A stretch of 64,000 bases of DNA from RBG-16-66-20 sp049651845 (GCA_049651845.1 JBASCW010000052.1:34257-98256), one strand, 5' to 3'. Positions 8,330 through 16,875 are shown, counted from the first letter of the stretch. Numbers and translations are program-made. Notes: a model not told the origin generated them from the letters alone.

Positions 8330-9007
8330 ATGAAAGCCGCCGACATCATGGCGAAGGAAGTTGTCGCGGTGCGCCCGGAGGATTCGACGCGCGAGGTTGC
8401 GCTGCTGATGGTCGAGCGGCGCATCAGTGGCGTGCCGGTGGTCGATGCGGAGGGGCGGGTGCTTGGCGTCGTGAGCGAGGGCGATTTTCTCCGGCGGCCC
8501 GAGCTCGATACCGACCGGCCGAGCAGCGGCTGGCTGAGTTTTTTCCTTTCGGAGGAGGATCGTGCGCGCGGCTTCGTCAAGTCTCACGGACTCAAGGCCC
8601 GGGACGTGATGACGCGGCCGGCGGTCTGCGTCGCTCCGGAAGCGCCGCTCGCGGAGGTGGTGCGGTTGATGGAACGGGGCAAGGTGAAGCGCCTGCCGGT
8701 CGTCGCCGACGGCAAGCTGGTCGGCATCGTCACGCGTGCCGATCTGCTGCGTGCTTTCGCCATGCAACCGGCCTCCCCGCCCGTCGCGTCGACGGATCAG
8801 GAGTTGCGCGATCGGATTGCGGCGTTGCTGCGCGACCAGGATTGGACCGCGAGCGCCATGGTCAACGTCGAGGTCGAGGCCGGCGTGGTGAGTATCTGGG
8901 GAACGGTGGAATCCGCTGCGCAGCGAGACGCGCTCATGCTCGCGGTGCGGGGCGTGCCCGGCGTGAAGGAAGTGGTGCCGCACCTGGGCCGGACGATGGC
9001 GGGCTGA
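8330..9007 (+). CDS. Tandem CBS-domain protein with C-terminal BON domain
   Basis: 225 aa. Two CBS repeats occupy about residues 1-60 (MKAADIMAKEVVAV... ISGVPVVD) and 85-150 (LKARDVMTRPAV... VKRLPVVADGKLVGIVTRADLL), followed by a BON domain (about 155-222) with the typical MVNVEVEAGVVSIWGTV strand. CBS pairs bind adenine nucleotides; BON is a lipid or phosphoinositide-type binding fold. Such proteins are common in oxygen- or energy-responsive regulons. ATG at 8330 is chosen over the upstream TTG because the TTG lies inside the FNR-like box and the CBS motif begins at MKAADIM. No Shine-Dalgarno is visible, which suits a leaderless message. Confidence 0.88.
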   Translation: MKAADIMAKEVVAVRPEDSTREVALLMVERRISGVPVVDAEGRVLGVVSEGDFLRRPELDTDRPSSGWLSFFLSEEDRARGFVKSHGLKARDVMTRPAVCVAPEAPLAEVVRLMERGKVKRLPVVADGKLVGIVTRADLLRAFAMQPASPPVASTDQELRDRIAALLRDQDWTASAMVNVEVEAGVVSIWGTVESAAQRDALMLAVRGVPGVKEVVPHLGRTMAG

Positions 9008-9008
9008 G

Positions 9009-9569
9009 TCAGCGCGGGCGCGCAGGTACGATCCAGAGCAGGATCGGGTGCCCGCCGCTCTGCGCGGTGCGTTGCGGCGGCCAGTCGCCGAGGTCGAAGC
9101 GGTGCGACACGATGCGCGCGCCGGGCTTGAGCTCGGCGAGCAATTTCGCCTTCAGCCGCCGGTTCATCTCGGGAAACAGGAACAGCGTCACCACCGTCGC
9201 TTCGCCAAGGTCCGCGCCGAACAGGTCCTGTTGGCGGAAATCGACCCTGTGCGCGACGCCGGCCTCGCGCGCGTTGCAGCGCGCGAGCGCGACCAGTCGC
9301 GCGTCGAGCTCGATGCCGACGCCGCGCGCGCCGTAGTCGCGCGCCGCGGCGATCGGAATGCGGCCGTCGCCCGAGCCCAGGTCGTAGACCACGTCGGCAG
9401 GCGACACGCCGGCGAGGCGCAGCATCGCCGCCACTACCGGAGCGGGCGTGGGCAAGTGCAGCAGGTCGGCCTCGTGCGCTTGGGCGGCGTAGGGCTCGCG
9501 CGGCTCGGCGCATTGCGCGCTCGCCGCCGCTACCAGCACGAACGCTGCCAGCATGCAAAATACGCGCAT
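9009..9569 (-). CDS. Methyltransferase-fold protein with N-terminal signal peptide
   Basis: 186 aa. SAM-binding motif I is VYDLGSGDGR, followed by an acidic motif (GIELD) and a motif IV-like FLFPEMN, so it is a class I methyltransferase fold. The first 20 residues (MRVFCMLAAFVLVAAASA) look like a signal peptide, which is odd for a SAM enzyme but seen in a family of exported proteins of this type. Tail-to-tail with the CBS-BON gene (1-base gap) and head-to-head with the amidohydrolase, with which it shares a CATG start. Substrate unknown. Confidence 0.8.
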   Translation of the reverse strand: MRVFCMLAAFVLVAAASAQCAEPREPYAAQAHEADLLHLPTPAPVVAAMLRLAGVSPADVVYDLGSGDGRIPIAAARDYGARGVGIELDARLVALARCNAREAGVAHRVDFRQQDLFGADLGEATVVTLFLFPEMNRRLKAKLLAELKPGARIVSHRFDLGDWPPQRTAQSGGHPILLWIVPARPR

Positions 9570-10437
9570 GGCCGGAGACTATCCCATAGTGGATGCGCAC
9601 CAGCATTTCTGGGATACGCGCGCCAACTACCATCCCTGGTTGCGCGATGAGCCGCCGATCGCGTTCCGCTACGGCGACTACTCGGCGCTGCGCCGGCCGT
9701 ACCTGCCCGCCGACTATCTTGCCGATGCGCGCGGGCACGAGGTGGTGAAGACGGTGTATGTCGAGACCGAGTGGAATCCGCGCGATCCCCTGGGTGAAAC
9801 CGCGTGGGTCGATGCATTGCGGCGCGAAAGCGGATTTCCTACCGTGATGGTGGCGCAGGCGTGGCTCGACCGGGAGGACGCGAGCGCGGTGCTCGAGCGG
9901 CAGGCGGCGTATCCGTTCGTGCGCGGCATCCGGCACAAGCCGCGGCCCGGCGCCATGCGCGATGCGCGCTGGCGCGCGGGCTATGCGCTGCTCGCGCGCC
10001 ACGATCTTCGCTTCGACCTGCAATCGTCCTGGCGCGAGCTCGCCGATGCCGCCGCGCTCTGCCACGCGTTTCCCGGCACGCCGCTGATCCTCAACCACAC
10101 CGGACTGCCCACCGATCGGAGTCCGCGGGGGTTGGCCGGCTGGAAGCAGGCGCTGCGCGGGCTCGCCGCCTGCCCGAACGCCGCGATCAAGATCTCCGGC
10201 ATTTGCGTGCCCGGCGCGCGCTGGACGCCCGGGCTCAATCGCGAGGTGGTCCTTGCGGCAATCGATGTTTTCGGCGCCGAGCGCGCGATGTTCGCCAGCA
10301 ATTTCCCCGTCGACGGGCTGTTGGCCAGCTTCGACGAGATCTATTCCGGCTTTCGCGCGATCGCGGCGGAATTCACGGCATCCGAGCGGCGCGCGCTTTT
10401 CCACGACAATGCGGTTCGCATCTACGCCATGGAGTGA
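9568..10437 (+). CDS. Amidohydrolase (lactonase-type) family protein
   Basis: 289 aa metal-dependent hydrolase of the amidohydrolase-2 family, close in type to L-fuconolactone or sulfomuconolactone hydrolases. The metal motif HQHFWD is at residues 11-16, with further ligand candidates in LILNHTG and in the SNFPVDG segment near the end. An in-frame ATG at 9553 is an alternative start that would overlap the divergent methyltransferase gene by 17 bases. It is followed after 2 bases by a hydroxyacid dehydrogenase, which suggests a lactone-to-hydroxyacid-to-oxo-acid sequence. Confidence 0.87.
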   Translation: MAGDYPIVDAHQHFWDTRANYHPWLRDEPPIAFRYGDYSALRRPYLPADYLADARGHEVVKTVYVETEWNPRDPLGETAWVDALRRESGFPTVMVAQAWLDREDASAVLERQAAYPFVRGIRHKPRPGAMRDARWRAGYALLARHDLRFDLQSSWRELADAAALCHAFPGTPLILNHTGLPTDRSPRGLAGWKQALRGLAACPNAAIKISGICVPGARWTPGLNREVVLAAIDVFGAERAMFASNFPVDGLLASFDEIYSGFRAIAAEFTASERRALFHDNAVRIYAME

Positions 10438-10439
10438 GC

Positions 10440-11327
10440 ATGCCCAGCAAAGCAAGCATCGGTTACGCCGGCGTCGGCCTGATGGGCCTGCCGATGGTGA
10501 AGCGCCTCCTGTCGCTCGGCTATCCGGTCAGGGCGTTCGACATCGTTGCCGCGAAGGTCACCGACGCAGGAGCGGTGCCGGCCACGTCGGCCGCCGACGC
10601 CGCGACAGGCGCGGAGTTCGTGCTGCTCAATTTGCCGACCACCGAAGCGGTGGAGCAGGCGGTGTTTGGCGAGACGGGCGTCGCGTCCGCATTGCGGCCG
10701 CCGCAGCTCGTCGTCGACTTCTCCACCATCAAGGTCGAGAAATGCAAGGCGTTCGCGCGCAAGCTGCGCGCGGCAACCGGCTGCGGCTGGATCGATGCTC
10801 CGGTCTCGGGCGGTCCGCCCGCCTCGGGGACCGGCACGCTCACCGTCATGGCCGGCGGCGAGCCTGCCGACATCGAGCGCGCGCGGCCGCTCTTCGCCGA
10901 CATCGCCGGCCGGTTCACCCACATGGGGCCGGCGGGTGCCGGCATGGTCGCGAAGATGCTGAACCAGCTCATCGTCGGTTGCGGCCACGCGGTCATGGCT
11001 GAGGCGGTGATTCTCGCCGAAGCCGCGGGCATCGATGCCGCGCGGCTGCCCGAGTGCCTGGCCGGGGGGCACGCCGACGGCTCGCTGCTGCAGAACCTGT
11101 ACCCGCGCATGCAGCGGCGGGATTTCCGTCCGCTGGGCTACTCACGCCAGCTGCTGAAGGACCTTGAAATGGTGCACGAGTATGCCGCGGCCCTGAAAGC
11201 GCCAACCCCCATGATGGGCGAGGCTCTGTCGCTATACCGCATGCTGGTCCACCAAGGACACGCCGAGCTGGACACTGGAGCGCTCGTCAGGCTCTACGAC
11301 CCCGCTGCGCCAACGGCAGCAACGTGA
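10440..11327 (+). CDS. NAD(P)-dependent beta-hydroxyacid dehydrogenase (3-hydroxyisobutyrate dehydrogenase family)
   Basis: 295 aa, standard length for the HIBADH / tartronate-semialdehyde-reductase family. The Rossmann motif GYAGVGLMG is at residues 8-16, the substrate motif DAPVSGGPPASGTGTL in the middle, and the catalytic lysine lies in GMVAKMLNQ. The long frame that begins 600 bases upstream is a shadow of the amidohydrolase. It directly follows that gene and is likely co-transcribed. It probably oxidises a 3-hydroxy acid; the specific substrate is not determined. Confidence 0.9.
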   Translation: MPSKASIGYAGVGLMGLPMVKRLLSLGYPVRAFDIVAAKVTDAGAVPATSAADAATGAEFVLLNLPTTEAVEQAVFGETGVASALRPPQLVVDFSTIKVEKCKAFARKLRAATGCGWIDAPVSGGPPASGTGTLTVMAGGEPADIERARPLFADIAGRFTHMGPAGAGMVAKMLNQLIVGCGHAVMAEAVILAEAAGIDAARLPECLAGGHADGSLLQNLYPRMQRRDFRPLGYSRQLLKDLEMVHEYAAALKAPTPMMGEALSLYRMLVHQGHAELDTGALVRLYDPAAPTAAT

Positions 11328-11441
11328 TGCATTCTGCGTCGATCGGGGCGGCCTGCTGCACAGCAGCAGAAACGCGACGCGATACGACCCGATTCAATTC
11401 GAACCAAGCCCTTGCACAGCGCAATGGATTGAGGTTGTGAG

Positions 11442-11457
11442 TTCACCGTTTGGTGAA
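11442..11457. promoter_or_regulatory. Perfect 6+6 palindrome upstream of the second TRAP operon
   Basis: TTCACC-GTTT-GGTGAA is a perfect inverted repeat with a 4-base spacer in the 218-base gap between the dehydrogenase and dctP, about 90 bases before the dctP ATG. The position and symmetry suit a dimeric repressor or activator. No cognate regulator is encoded nearby. Nothing else clear is seen in this gap except the strong GGAGGAGG ribosome-binding site at its end. Confidence 0.4.
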
Positions 11458-11545
11458 TTAGTATCCGATCGGACGCGCAAGGAGGCGCGGACCGGGACCT
11501 CGGCCAGACGCGGACGATCCCGGCAACCAAACGGAGGAGGGATCG

Positions 11546-12655
11546 ATGAGCACCAGAAATTCCACGAAGTGGACGACGGTTGCGTTGGCCGTGGCGGGAG
11601 CCTTGGCTGTCAACGCCGCGCAGGCGCAGCAGCCGAAGGTGAACTGGAAGTTGCAGAGCGCGTTTGGCAGTTCGCTCACGCACCTCGGGGTCTCAGCGAC
11701 GCGGTTCGTCAAGGACGTCGAGGAAATGACGGACGGCAACTTCGTCATCAAGTTCCACGAGCCCGGTGCGTTGGTGCCGGTGCTGGAATGCTTCGATGCC
11801 GCTTCCAAGGGCTCGGTGGATGCCTGCTGGTCGCCGGCGGGCAACTATGCCGGCAAGTACGCGGCGTTGTCGTTCTTTACTGCGGTGCCCTTCGGTCCGG
11901 GCTACGGCGAGTTCATGGCCTGGAAGATTTTCGGCAACGGTAACAAGCTGCGCGACGAGATCTATGCCAAGCATGACCTGATCGCGTTCGACGCGCTGGC
12001 GATCGGCCCCGAGACCTCGGGCTGGTTCCGCCGCGAGATCAAGTCGATGGACCAGATCAAGGGGCTCAAGATGCGCTTCTTCGGCCTGGGCGCGAAGGTG
12101 ATGCAGAAGCTCGGGGTCTCGACCCAGATGCTGGCGGCCTCGGACATCTTTCCGGCGCTGGAGCGCGGCGTGATCGACGCCACCGAGTTCTCCATGCCCG
12201 CCATGGACATCAAGCTGGGTTTCCACCAGGTGGCGAAGTTCAACTACTTCCCGGGCTGGCACCAGTCGGTGTCGATGACCGAGATCATGATGAACAAGAA
12301 GGTCTTCGACTCGCTGCCCAAGTCCTACAAGAAAATCATCGAGGTCGCGGCGGGCAACCAGCTTTCCTACACCTACGCGGAAACGGAAGCGACGCAATTC
12401 GGCGTCATGGCCGAGATGCGGGACAAGCACAAGGTGCAGGTCAAGCGCTGGAAGGACAGCGAACTCGCCATTTTCGAGAAGGCCTGGCTGGATGTGATCG
12501 CGGAAGAATCCGCGAAAGACCCGCTGTTCAAGCGGATCGCCGACGACTACCTGGCCTTCCGGAAGAACTACGCGATCTGGGGTGACGCGCAGTTCATGAA
12601 GCCGACCTATCTCGCCCCCAAGCCCGCAGCGCAGCCTGCGGCGGCGAAGAAGTAA
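11546..12655 (+). CDS. dctP: TRAP transporter substrate-binding protein, DctP/TakP-like
   Basis: 369 aa periplasmic receptor. A signal peptide ending in AAQAQ occupies residues 1-28. The layout (WKLQSAFGSS, then KFHEPGALVP, GLKMRFFGLGAKV, DATEFSMPAMD) is that of the larger TakP/SmoM-type TRAP receptors, which bind 2-oxo acids, lactate or polyols. The C-terminus is a flexible Pro/Ala/Lys tail. A strong Shine-Dalgarno (GGAGGAGG) precedes the ATG. It is the first gene of a P-M-Q operon and is separated from M by a long hairpin. Confidence 0.92.
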   Translation: MSTRNSTKWTTVALAVAGALAVNAAQAQQPKVNWKLQSAFGSSLTHLGVSATRFVKDVEEMTDGNFVIKFHEPGALVPVLECFDAASKGSVDACWSPAGNYAGKYAALSFFTAVPFGPGYGEFMAWKIFGNGNKLRDEIYAKHDLIAFDALAIGPETSGWFRREIKSMDQIKGLKMRFFGLGAKVMQKLGVSTQMLAASDIFPALERGVIDATEFSMPAMDIKLGFHQVAKFNYFPGWHQSVSMTEIMMNKKVFDSLPKSYKKIIEVAAGNQLSYTYAETEATQFGVMAEMRDKHKVQVKRWKDSELAIFEKAWLDVIAEESAKDPLFKRIADDYLAFRKNYAIWGDAQFMKPTYLAPKPAAQPAAAKK

Positions 12656-12668
12656 TTGATGACGTTTC

Positions 12669-12717
12669 GGCGCCAGCGGCCGTGCCCTAGGCACGGTGCT
12701 GGCGCCGTGCTTGTTTT
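12669..12717 (+). terminator. Long hairpin with T-rich tail between dctP and dctM
   Basis: GGCGCCAGC and CCGTGCC pair with GGCACGG and GCTGGCGCC to make an approximately 16-bp stem with one small internal bulge and a 3-base loop (12669-12706), followed by the T-rich CTTGTTTT. It probably attenuates transcription into the permease genes or protects the 3' end of the dctP message. Confidence 0.65.
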
Positions 12718-12729
12718 GGGGAAGCTCTG

Positions 12730-14226
12730 ATGGAATTCTTGGTCAAACTGGGAAGCCGGCTCGGCAATCGCTACGTCGTGGCGATCGGCCTGATCCTGCT
12801 GCTTGGCTTCGGCTACGCCTACGTGACCGGGCTCCAGCCTGCGGCGCGCGCCGACTTGCTCGTCAAGGCGCGCGCGCTGCTGCCGATGTTCATGTTTCTT
12901 ACGCTCGGGATACTGCTGTTTTCCGGCTACCCGGTGGCGTTCATCCTCGGGGGCCTCGCGCTGATCTTCGGCCTGCTCGGCTTCCTGCTCGGCTCGTTCA
13001 AGATGGTGCATTTCTTCAATTTCGTGCCGCGCATCTGGGGCCAGGCGGCCGAGAACCTGGTGCTGGTGGCGATCCCCACCTTCATCTTCATGGGCGTGAT
13101 GATGGAGCGCAGCGGCATCGCCCAAGACCTGCTGTATTGCGTGCAGCTGATCCTGAAGCGCGTGCCGGGCGCACTCGCGCTCGGGGTCACCATCATGGGC
13201 ACGATCCTCGCGGCGATGACCGGCATCATCGGCGCCTCGGTCACCATGATGACCGCGCTCGCCCTGCCCACCATGATCAAGCAGGGCTACAGCCACGCGC
13301 TGTCCTGTGGCACCATTGCGGCTGCGGGCACGCTGGGCATCCTCATTCCGCCCAGCATCATGCTGATCGTCATGTCCGACCTGCTCTCGGTCTCGGTCGG
13401 CAACATGTTCTCGGCGGCGATCATTCCGGGCCTCACGCTGGCGGCGATGTATATGTTGTTCATCTTCCTCGCCGCCAAGCTCAAGCCCTCGCTCGCGCCG
13501 CCCCTGCCGCCCGACCTGCTGACGGTGCCCAAAGGCAAGCTGGGTCCGCTGCTCTTCCGCGCCTTCTTCCCGCCGGTGTTCCTCATCGGCACCATCAAGC
13601 TTTCGATCCTGCTCGGCTGGGCGACGCCGAGCGAGGCGGGCGCGGTCGGCGCGGGCGGCGCGATCGTGCTCGCCGCGCTGTGGGGCCGGCTCAACTGGAA
13701 GATGATGAACACCGTCTGCCAGAGCGCGGCGCGCACCATCTCGATGGTGTTCTTCATCATCATCAGCGCGACCTGCTACGCGTTCGTCTACCGGCAGCTC
13801 GGCGGCGACGACGTGGTCGAGCACTGGATCAAGGAAGCGGGCCTGGGGCCCTGGGGCTTCGTGATCCTGGTGATGGCGATCGTGTTCCTGCTCGGCTTCT
13901 TCCTCGACTGGATCGAGATCACCCTGATCGTGCTGCCGGTGTTCGCGCCGCTGATCGGGACGCTCGACTTCGGCGATCATGTGCCCAAGGCCGACGTCGT
14001 CTACTGGTTCCTGATCTGCCTGGCGGTCAACCTGCAGACCTCGTTCCTCACGCCGCCGTTCGGCTTTGCGCTCTTTTACCTGAAGGGCATCGCGCCGAAG
14101 GAAGTGAAAATCCAGAGCATCTACCTCGGCATCGTTCCCTTCGTCATCATCCAGCTCATCGGCCTGATCCTCGTCATGGCGTACCCGCAGCTTGCGCTGT
14201 GGCTGATGCACGTGAGTTACGATTGA
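12730..14226 (+). CDS. dctM: TRAP transporter large permease, DctM family
   Basis: 498 aa, longer than the usual 430 because of an N-terminal extension with an extra hydrophobic segment (about residues 15-35). The core motifs are present: GIIGASVTMMTALALP, IPPSIMLIVMSD and the C-terminal LTPPFGFALFYLKG. Length and motifs fit the large-subunit form that partners TakP-type receptors. It is preceded by GGGGAAG seven bases before the ATG. Here the large subunit precedes the small one, unlike the first TRAP operon. Confidence 0.92.
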   Translation: MEFLVKLGSRLGNRYVVAIGLILLLGFGYAYVTGLQPAARADLLVKARALLPMFMFLTLGILLFSGYPVAFILGGLALIFGLLGFLLGSFKMVHFFNFVPRIWGQAAENLVLVAIPTFIFMGVMMERSGIAQDLLYCVQLILKRVPGALALGVTIMGTILAAMTGIIGASVTMMTALALPTMIKQGYSHALSCGTIAAAGTLGILIPPSIMLIVMSDLLSVSVGNMFSAAIIPGLTLAAMYMLFIFLAAKLKPSLAPPLPPDLLTVPKGKLGPLLFRAFFPPVFLIGTIKLSILLGWATPSEAGAVGAGGAIVLAALWGRLNWKMMNTVCQSAARTISMVFFIIISATCYAFVYRQLGGDDVVEHWIKEAGLGPWGFVILVMAIVFLLGFFLDWIEITLIVLPVFAPLIGTLDFGDHVPKADVVYWFLICLAVNLQTSFLTPPFGFALFYLKGIAPKEVKIQSIYLGIVPFVIIQLIGLILVMAYPQLALWLMHVSYD

Positions 14227-14228
14227 CC

Positions 14229-15023
14229 ATGCAGACCGATAAGAGCGGAACATCGACGGGCGAAATGCCGCGTGCAGTCCGGGTTGCCGCCCGGCTGCGG
14301 CGGTTGGTGGATACCGTCGGCGGCTGGGGCGCCTGGCTGATCGTGCCGGTGGTGGTGATCACCTGCATCGACGTCATCGGCCGCAAGATCGGCTACGAGG
14401 ACGAGGAAACCGGCAGGATCTACCGCCTGCAGGGGTGGCTCGCGGACAACCTGGGCGCGTTCTTCCAGTCCACCATCCTGCAGGAACTGGAGTGGCATTT
14501 CCATGCCGCACTGTTCGCGCTCGTGCTGGGCTATGGCGTGGTCTACAACACCCACGTGCGCATCGACCTGATCCGCGACAGCCTGGATTTCCGCAAGAAG
14601 GCGTGGCTGGAGTTCGTGGGGCTCACCTTCTTCATGATTCCGTATTGCGCGATCGTGATTTTTTTCGCCTTCGAATATACCTATGCGTCGTACATGATCA
14701 ACGAGTCCTCGAACTCGACCGTCGGCCTGACTCACCGCTGGATCATCAAGAGCGTGTTCATCGTCGGCCTGCTGGTGGCGGTGATCTCCGGGATCGCCGC
14801 CTGGCTGCAGGTCGCGACCATCCTGTGGGGGCCGAAGGAGCTGCGCTTTCCGCTGATGACGCTCGATTGGCCCGAGGAGGACGCGAAGATCGAGGGCAAG
14901 ACGCGCGTCAAGCTCGAGGACGAATACGGCCTGCGGCTGTCGGACCCGGCTGCACCCACCGACCCGACGCTCGCCGCCGCCCCGGACAAGGGCAAGGCGA
15001 AGGCGGCGGCGCCGCCAGCCTGA
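14229..15023 (+). CDS. dctQ: TRAP transporter small permease, DctQ family (extended)
   Basis: 264 aa, about 90 longer than a basic DctQ. Four hydrophobic segments are spread between residues 35 and 205, with an inserted hydrophilic loop (EDEETGRIYRLQG) and a charged C-terminal tail rich in Pro/Ala/Lys. This enlarged form usually accompanies TakP-type receptors. The ATG lies 2 bases after the dctM stop; the longer open frame upstream is a shadow. Confidence 0.88.
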   Translation: MQTDKSGTSTGEMPRAVRVAARLRRLVDTVGGWGAWLIVPVVVITCIDVIGRKIGYEDEETGRIYRLQGWLADNLGAFFQSTILQELEWHFHAALFALVLGYGVVYNTHVRIDLIRDSLDFRKKAWLEFVGLTFFMIPYCAIVIFFAFEYTYASYMINESSNSTVGLTHRWIIKSVFIVGLLVAVISGIAAWLQVATILWGPKELRFPLMTLDWPEEDAKIEGKTRVKLEDEYGLRLSDPAAPTDPTLAAAPDKGKAKAAAPPA

Positions 15024-15032
15024 GTTTCACCG

Positions 15033-15485
15033 GTGGAGTCCGCGTGGGAAAAGCTCGTCAAGCGCTACGTCTGGAATGACGAGCGCACACCTTACTTCAC
15101 GCGCGTTGCCAACCTCACCCGGCTGCAGGCGCACTACGAGCTGTTCGGCTACTCGCTGCTTGTCGGTGTGCTGTTCGCGGCGCTGTCCGTGGCGGCGCTG
15201 TCGAGCGCGTTGCCGCATGGCGACGCGCCGGGAGTTTCTCTCTACGCGTTCACGGTGTCTTGCGCAGCGGTACTGCTTGGCGCGACCCGGCATCCGTGGG
15301 CGGCAATCTGGTGCGCGGGCTCACCGCTTGCCCTGCTGGCGTACTTCGCTGTCTGGGGCTTCCATCCCAGCCTCGAGTTCGGCGACAAGGTTCTGCTGGT
15401 CGCGGGCGTAGTCGCCTGGCTGCTGTACTCGCCCCGGGTGGTGGCCGTGGCGCGCGCCTGGCAGGAACTCGCCGGACCCGACTGA
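15033..15485 (+). CDS. Small membrane protein of unknown function
   Basis: 150 aa. A charged N-terminus (about 35 residues) is followed by four hydrophobic segments at about 38-60, 68-85, 90-108 and 118-136. No family is recognised. GTG start 9 bases after the dctQ stop. Its position at the end of the TRAP operon suggests co-transcription, but it has no resemblance to known TRAP accessory proteins. Confidence 0.65.
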   Translation: MESAWEKLVKRYVWNDERTPYFTRVANLTRLQAHYELFGYSLLVGVLFAALSVAALSSALPHGDAPGVSLYAFTVSCAAVLLGATRHPWAAIWCAGSPLALLAYFAVWGFHPSLEFGDKVLLVAGVVAWLLYSPRVVAVARAWQELAGPD

Positions 15486-15771
15486 GCGCGCGGGGCGTGC
15501 CACGACGGCAGCAACCGCCTTTCGCCGGCATGCCTGGGCCTACGCCGTCGCCGCGTGCGCCCTGACCGCGGCCAATTGGTACACGGGCGGCACTTGGTGG
15601 TCGTTCTGGCCGCTCGCCGCGTGGGGCGTCGTGTTCGCGGTGCATTTCCTGATCCACAAGGCGAGGACGGTGGACGAGCGCTGGGTCGAGGAGCGCGCCG
15701 CCGACCTGCATTCCAAGAGTTATGACGCGGGCCATATCGACCAGATTGCCGCGGACCAGAAAAAGAAATAG
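15484..15771 (+). pseudogene. 2TM-domain protein, no usable start codon
   Basis: The frame ending at 15771 encodes a convincing two-helix 2TM domain: FRRHAWAYAVAA, NWYTGGTWWSFWPLAAW, then VVFAVHFLIHKAR and a charged tail ending in QKKK. Back to the nearest in-frame stop (15409-15411) there is no ATG, GTG or TTG ahead of the domain; a GTG at 15497 lies in another frame. Either the start was lost by a small indel or deletion, an unusual codon is used, or the assembly has an error. It lies between the TRAP operon and the enolase-family gene and is the only content of that interval. Confidence 0.5.
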
Positions 15772-15780
15772 CCGCAGGCC

Positions 15781-16875
15781 ATGAAAATCGTCCGCGTCGA
15801 GGCGGTGCCGCTTGCCATTCCCAGCCGCTACGGCGCAGAGGGCTGGTCGCTGGGGTCGGGCGGCTGGAAGGCGCTGGATTTCTGCCTGGTGCGCGTGGAC
15901 ACCGATGCCGGCATCACCGGCTGGGGCGAGGCGTTCTCCTACTCCTGCCGGCGCGCGGTGGTCGCCGCGGTACGGGACATGATTGCGCCGATCGCCGTCG
16001 GGCGCGATGCCGTCGATATTGCCGGCCTGCATGCGGAGATCCAGAAGCGATTGCACATCTTCGGCCGCTTTGGCATCACCGCGTTCGCGCTCTCGGGCCT
16101 GGACATCGCGCTCTGGGACATCGCCGGCAAGGCAGCGGGCAAGCCCTTGCATGCGCTCCTCGGGGGCGCGCGGCGAGAGCGGCTGGACTGCTATGCCAGC
16201 CTGCTGCGCTACGCGTACGCCGCGCTTGCCGCGCGTTACTGTGAGCAAGCGGTGGGCGAGGGCTTCGGCGCGATCAAGCTGCATGAAGTGAGCGAGCCGG
16301 TAATTGCAGCGGCGCGTTCTGCGGTACCGAAGTCCGCCGCGCTGCTGCTCGACGTCAACTGCGAGTGGAACGTCGCGCAGGCGAGCGCGATTGGCAGGCG
16401 CCTTGCGCCGCTGGGACTCGACTGGTTCGAGGAACCGGTGTTCCCCCCGGAGGATGGCGCAGGCCTGCGCGCGGTGGGCGAGGCCTGCGGCATTCCCATC
16501 GCAGCCGGGGAGAACTGCTGCTTCGCGACGCAGTTCGCGGCCCTGTTCGATGCCGGGGCGGTGCAGTACGCGCAGCCCTCGGTCACCAAAGTGGGCGGCA
16601 TCACCGAGTTCCGCAAGGTCGCCCAGCTCGCCGCCGCGCAGAGAGTGAAGCTCGCACCCCACTCGCCCTACTTCGGGCCGGGCGCGCTGGCGACGCTGCA
16701 CCTCATCGCCGCGCTGGCACCGGACGCGCGCTTCGAGTATTTCTACCTGCAGGCGGACGCCTGGCTGTACGGCGACCTGCTGGCGCCCCGGGACGGAAAA
16801 CTCGGGGTGCCGCAGGGGCCCGGGCTCGGAGGCGATCCCGACCCGGACGTGATTCGTCGTTATCGGGCGGAGTAA
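15781..16875 (+). CDS. Mandelate racemase/muconate lactonizing enzyme family protein
   Basis: 364 aa enolase-superfamily member, full length. Metal ligands are D191, E217 and E244, and H294 lies in APHSPYFGPG, which places it nearer to acid-sugar dehydratases and mandelate racemase than to succinylbenzoate synthases. Two usual catalytic residues are altered: the second Lys of the KxK motif is H168 (K166-L-H168), and the Asp partner of the catalytic His is Ser267 in QPSVTK. The reaction is therefore uncertain. It follows the TRAP operon and may act on its substrate. Confidence 0.87.
   Translation: MKIVRVEAVPLAIPSRYGAEGWSLGSGGWKALDFCLVRVDTDAGITGWGEAFSYSCRRAVVAAVRDMIAPIAVGRDAVDIAGLHAEIQKRLHIFGRFGITAFALSGLDIALWDIAGKAAGKPLHALLGGARRERLDCYASLLRYAYAALAARYCEQAVGEGFGAIKLHEVSEPVIAAARSAVPKSAALLLDVNCEWNVAQASAIGRRLAPLGLDWFEEPVFPPEDGAGLRAVGEACGIPIAAGENCCFATQFAALFDAGAVQYAQPSVTKVGGITEFRKVAQLAAAQRVKLAPHSPYFGPGALATLHLIAALAPDARFEYFYLQADAWLYGDLLAPRDGKLGVPQGPGLGGDPDPDVIRRYRAE

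Noticed and set aside
12607..14253. Long - strand frame full of Asp/Glu/Arg/His
   Set aside because: It is the shadow of dctM; hydrophobic + strand codons read in reverse give this charged pattern.
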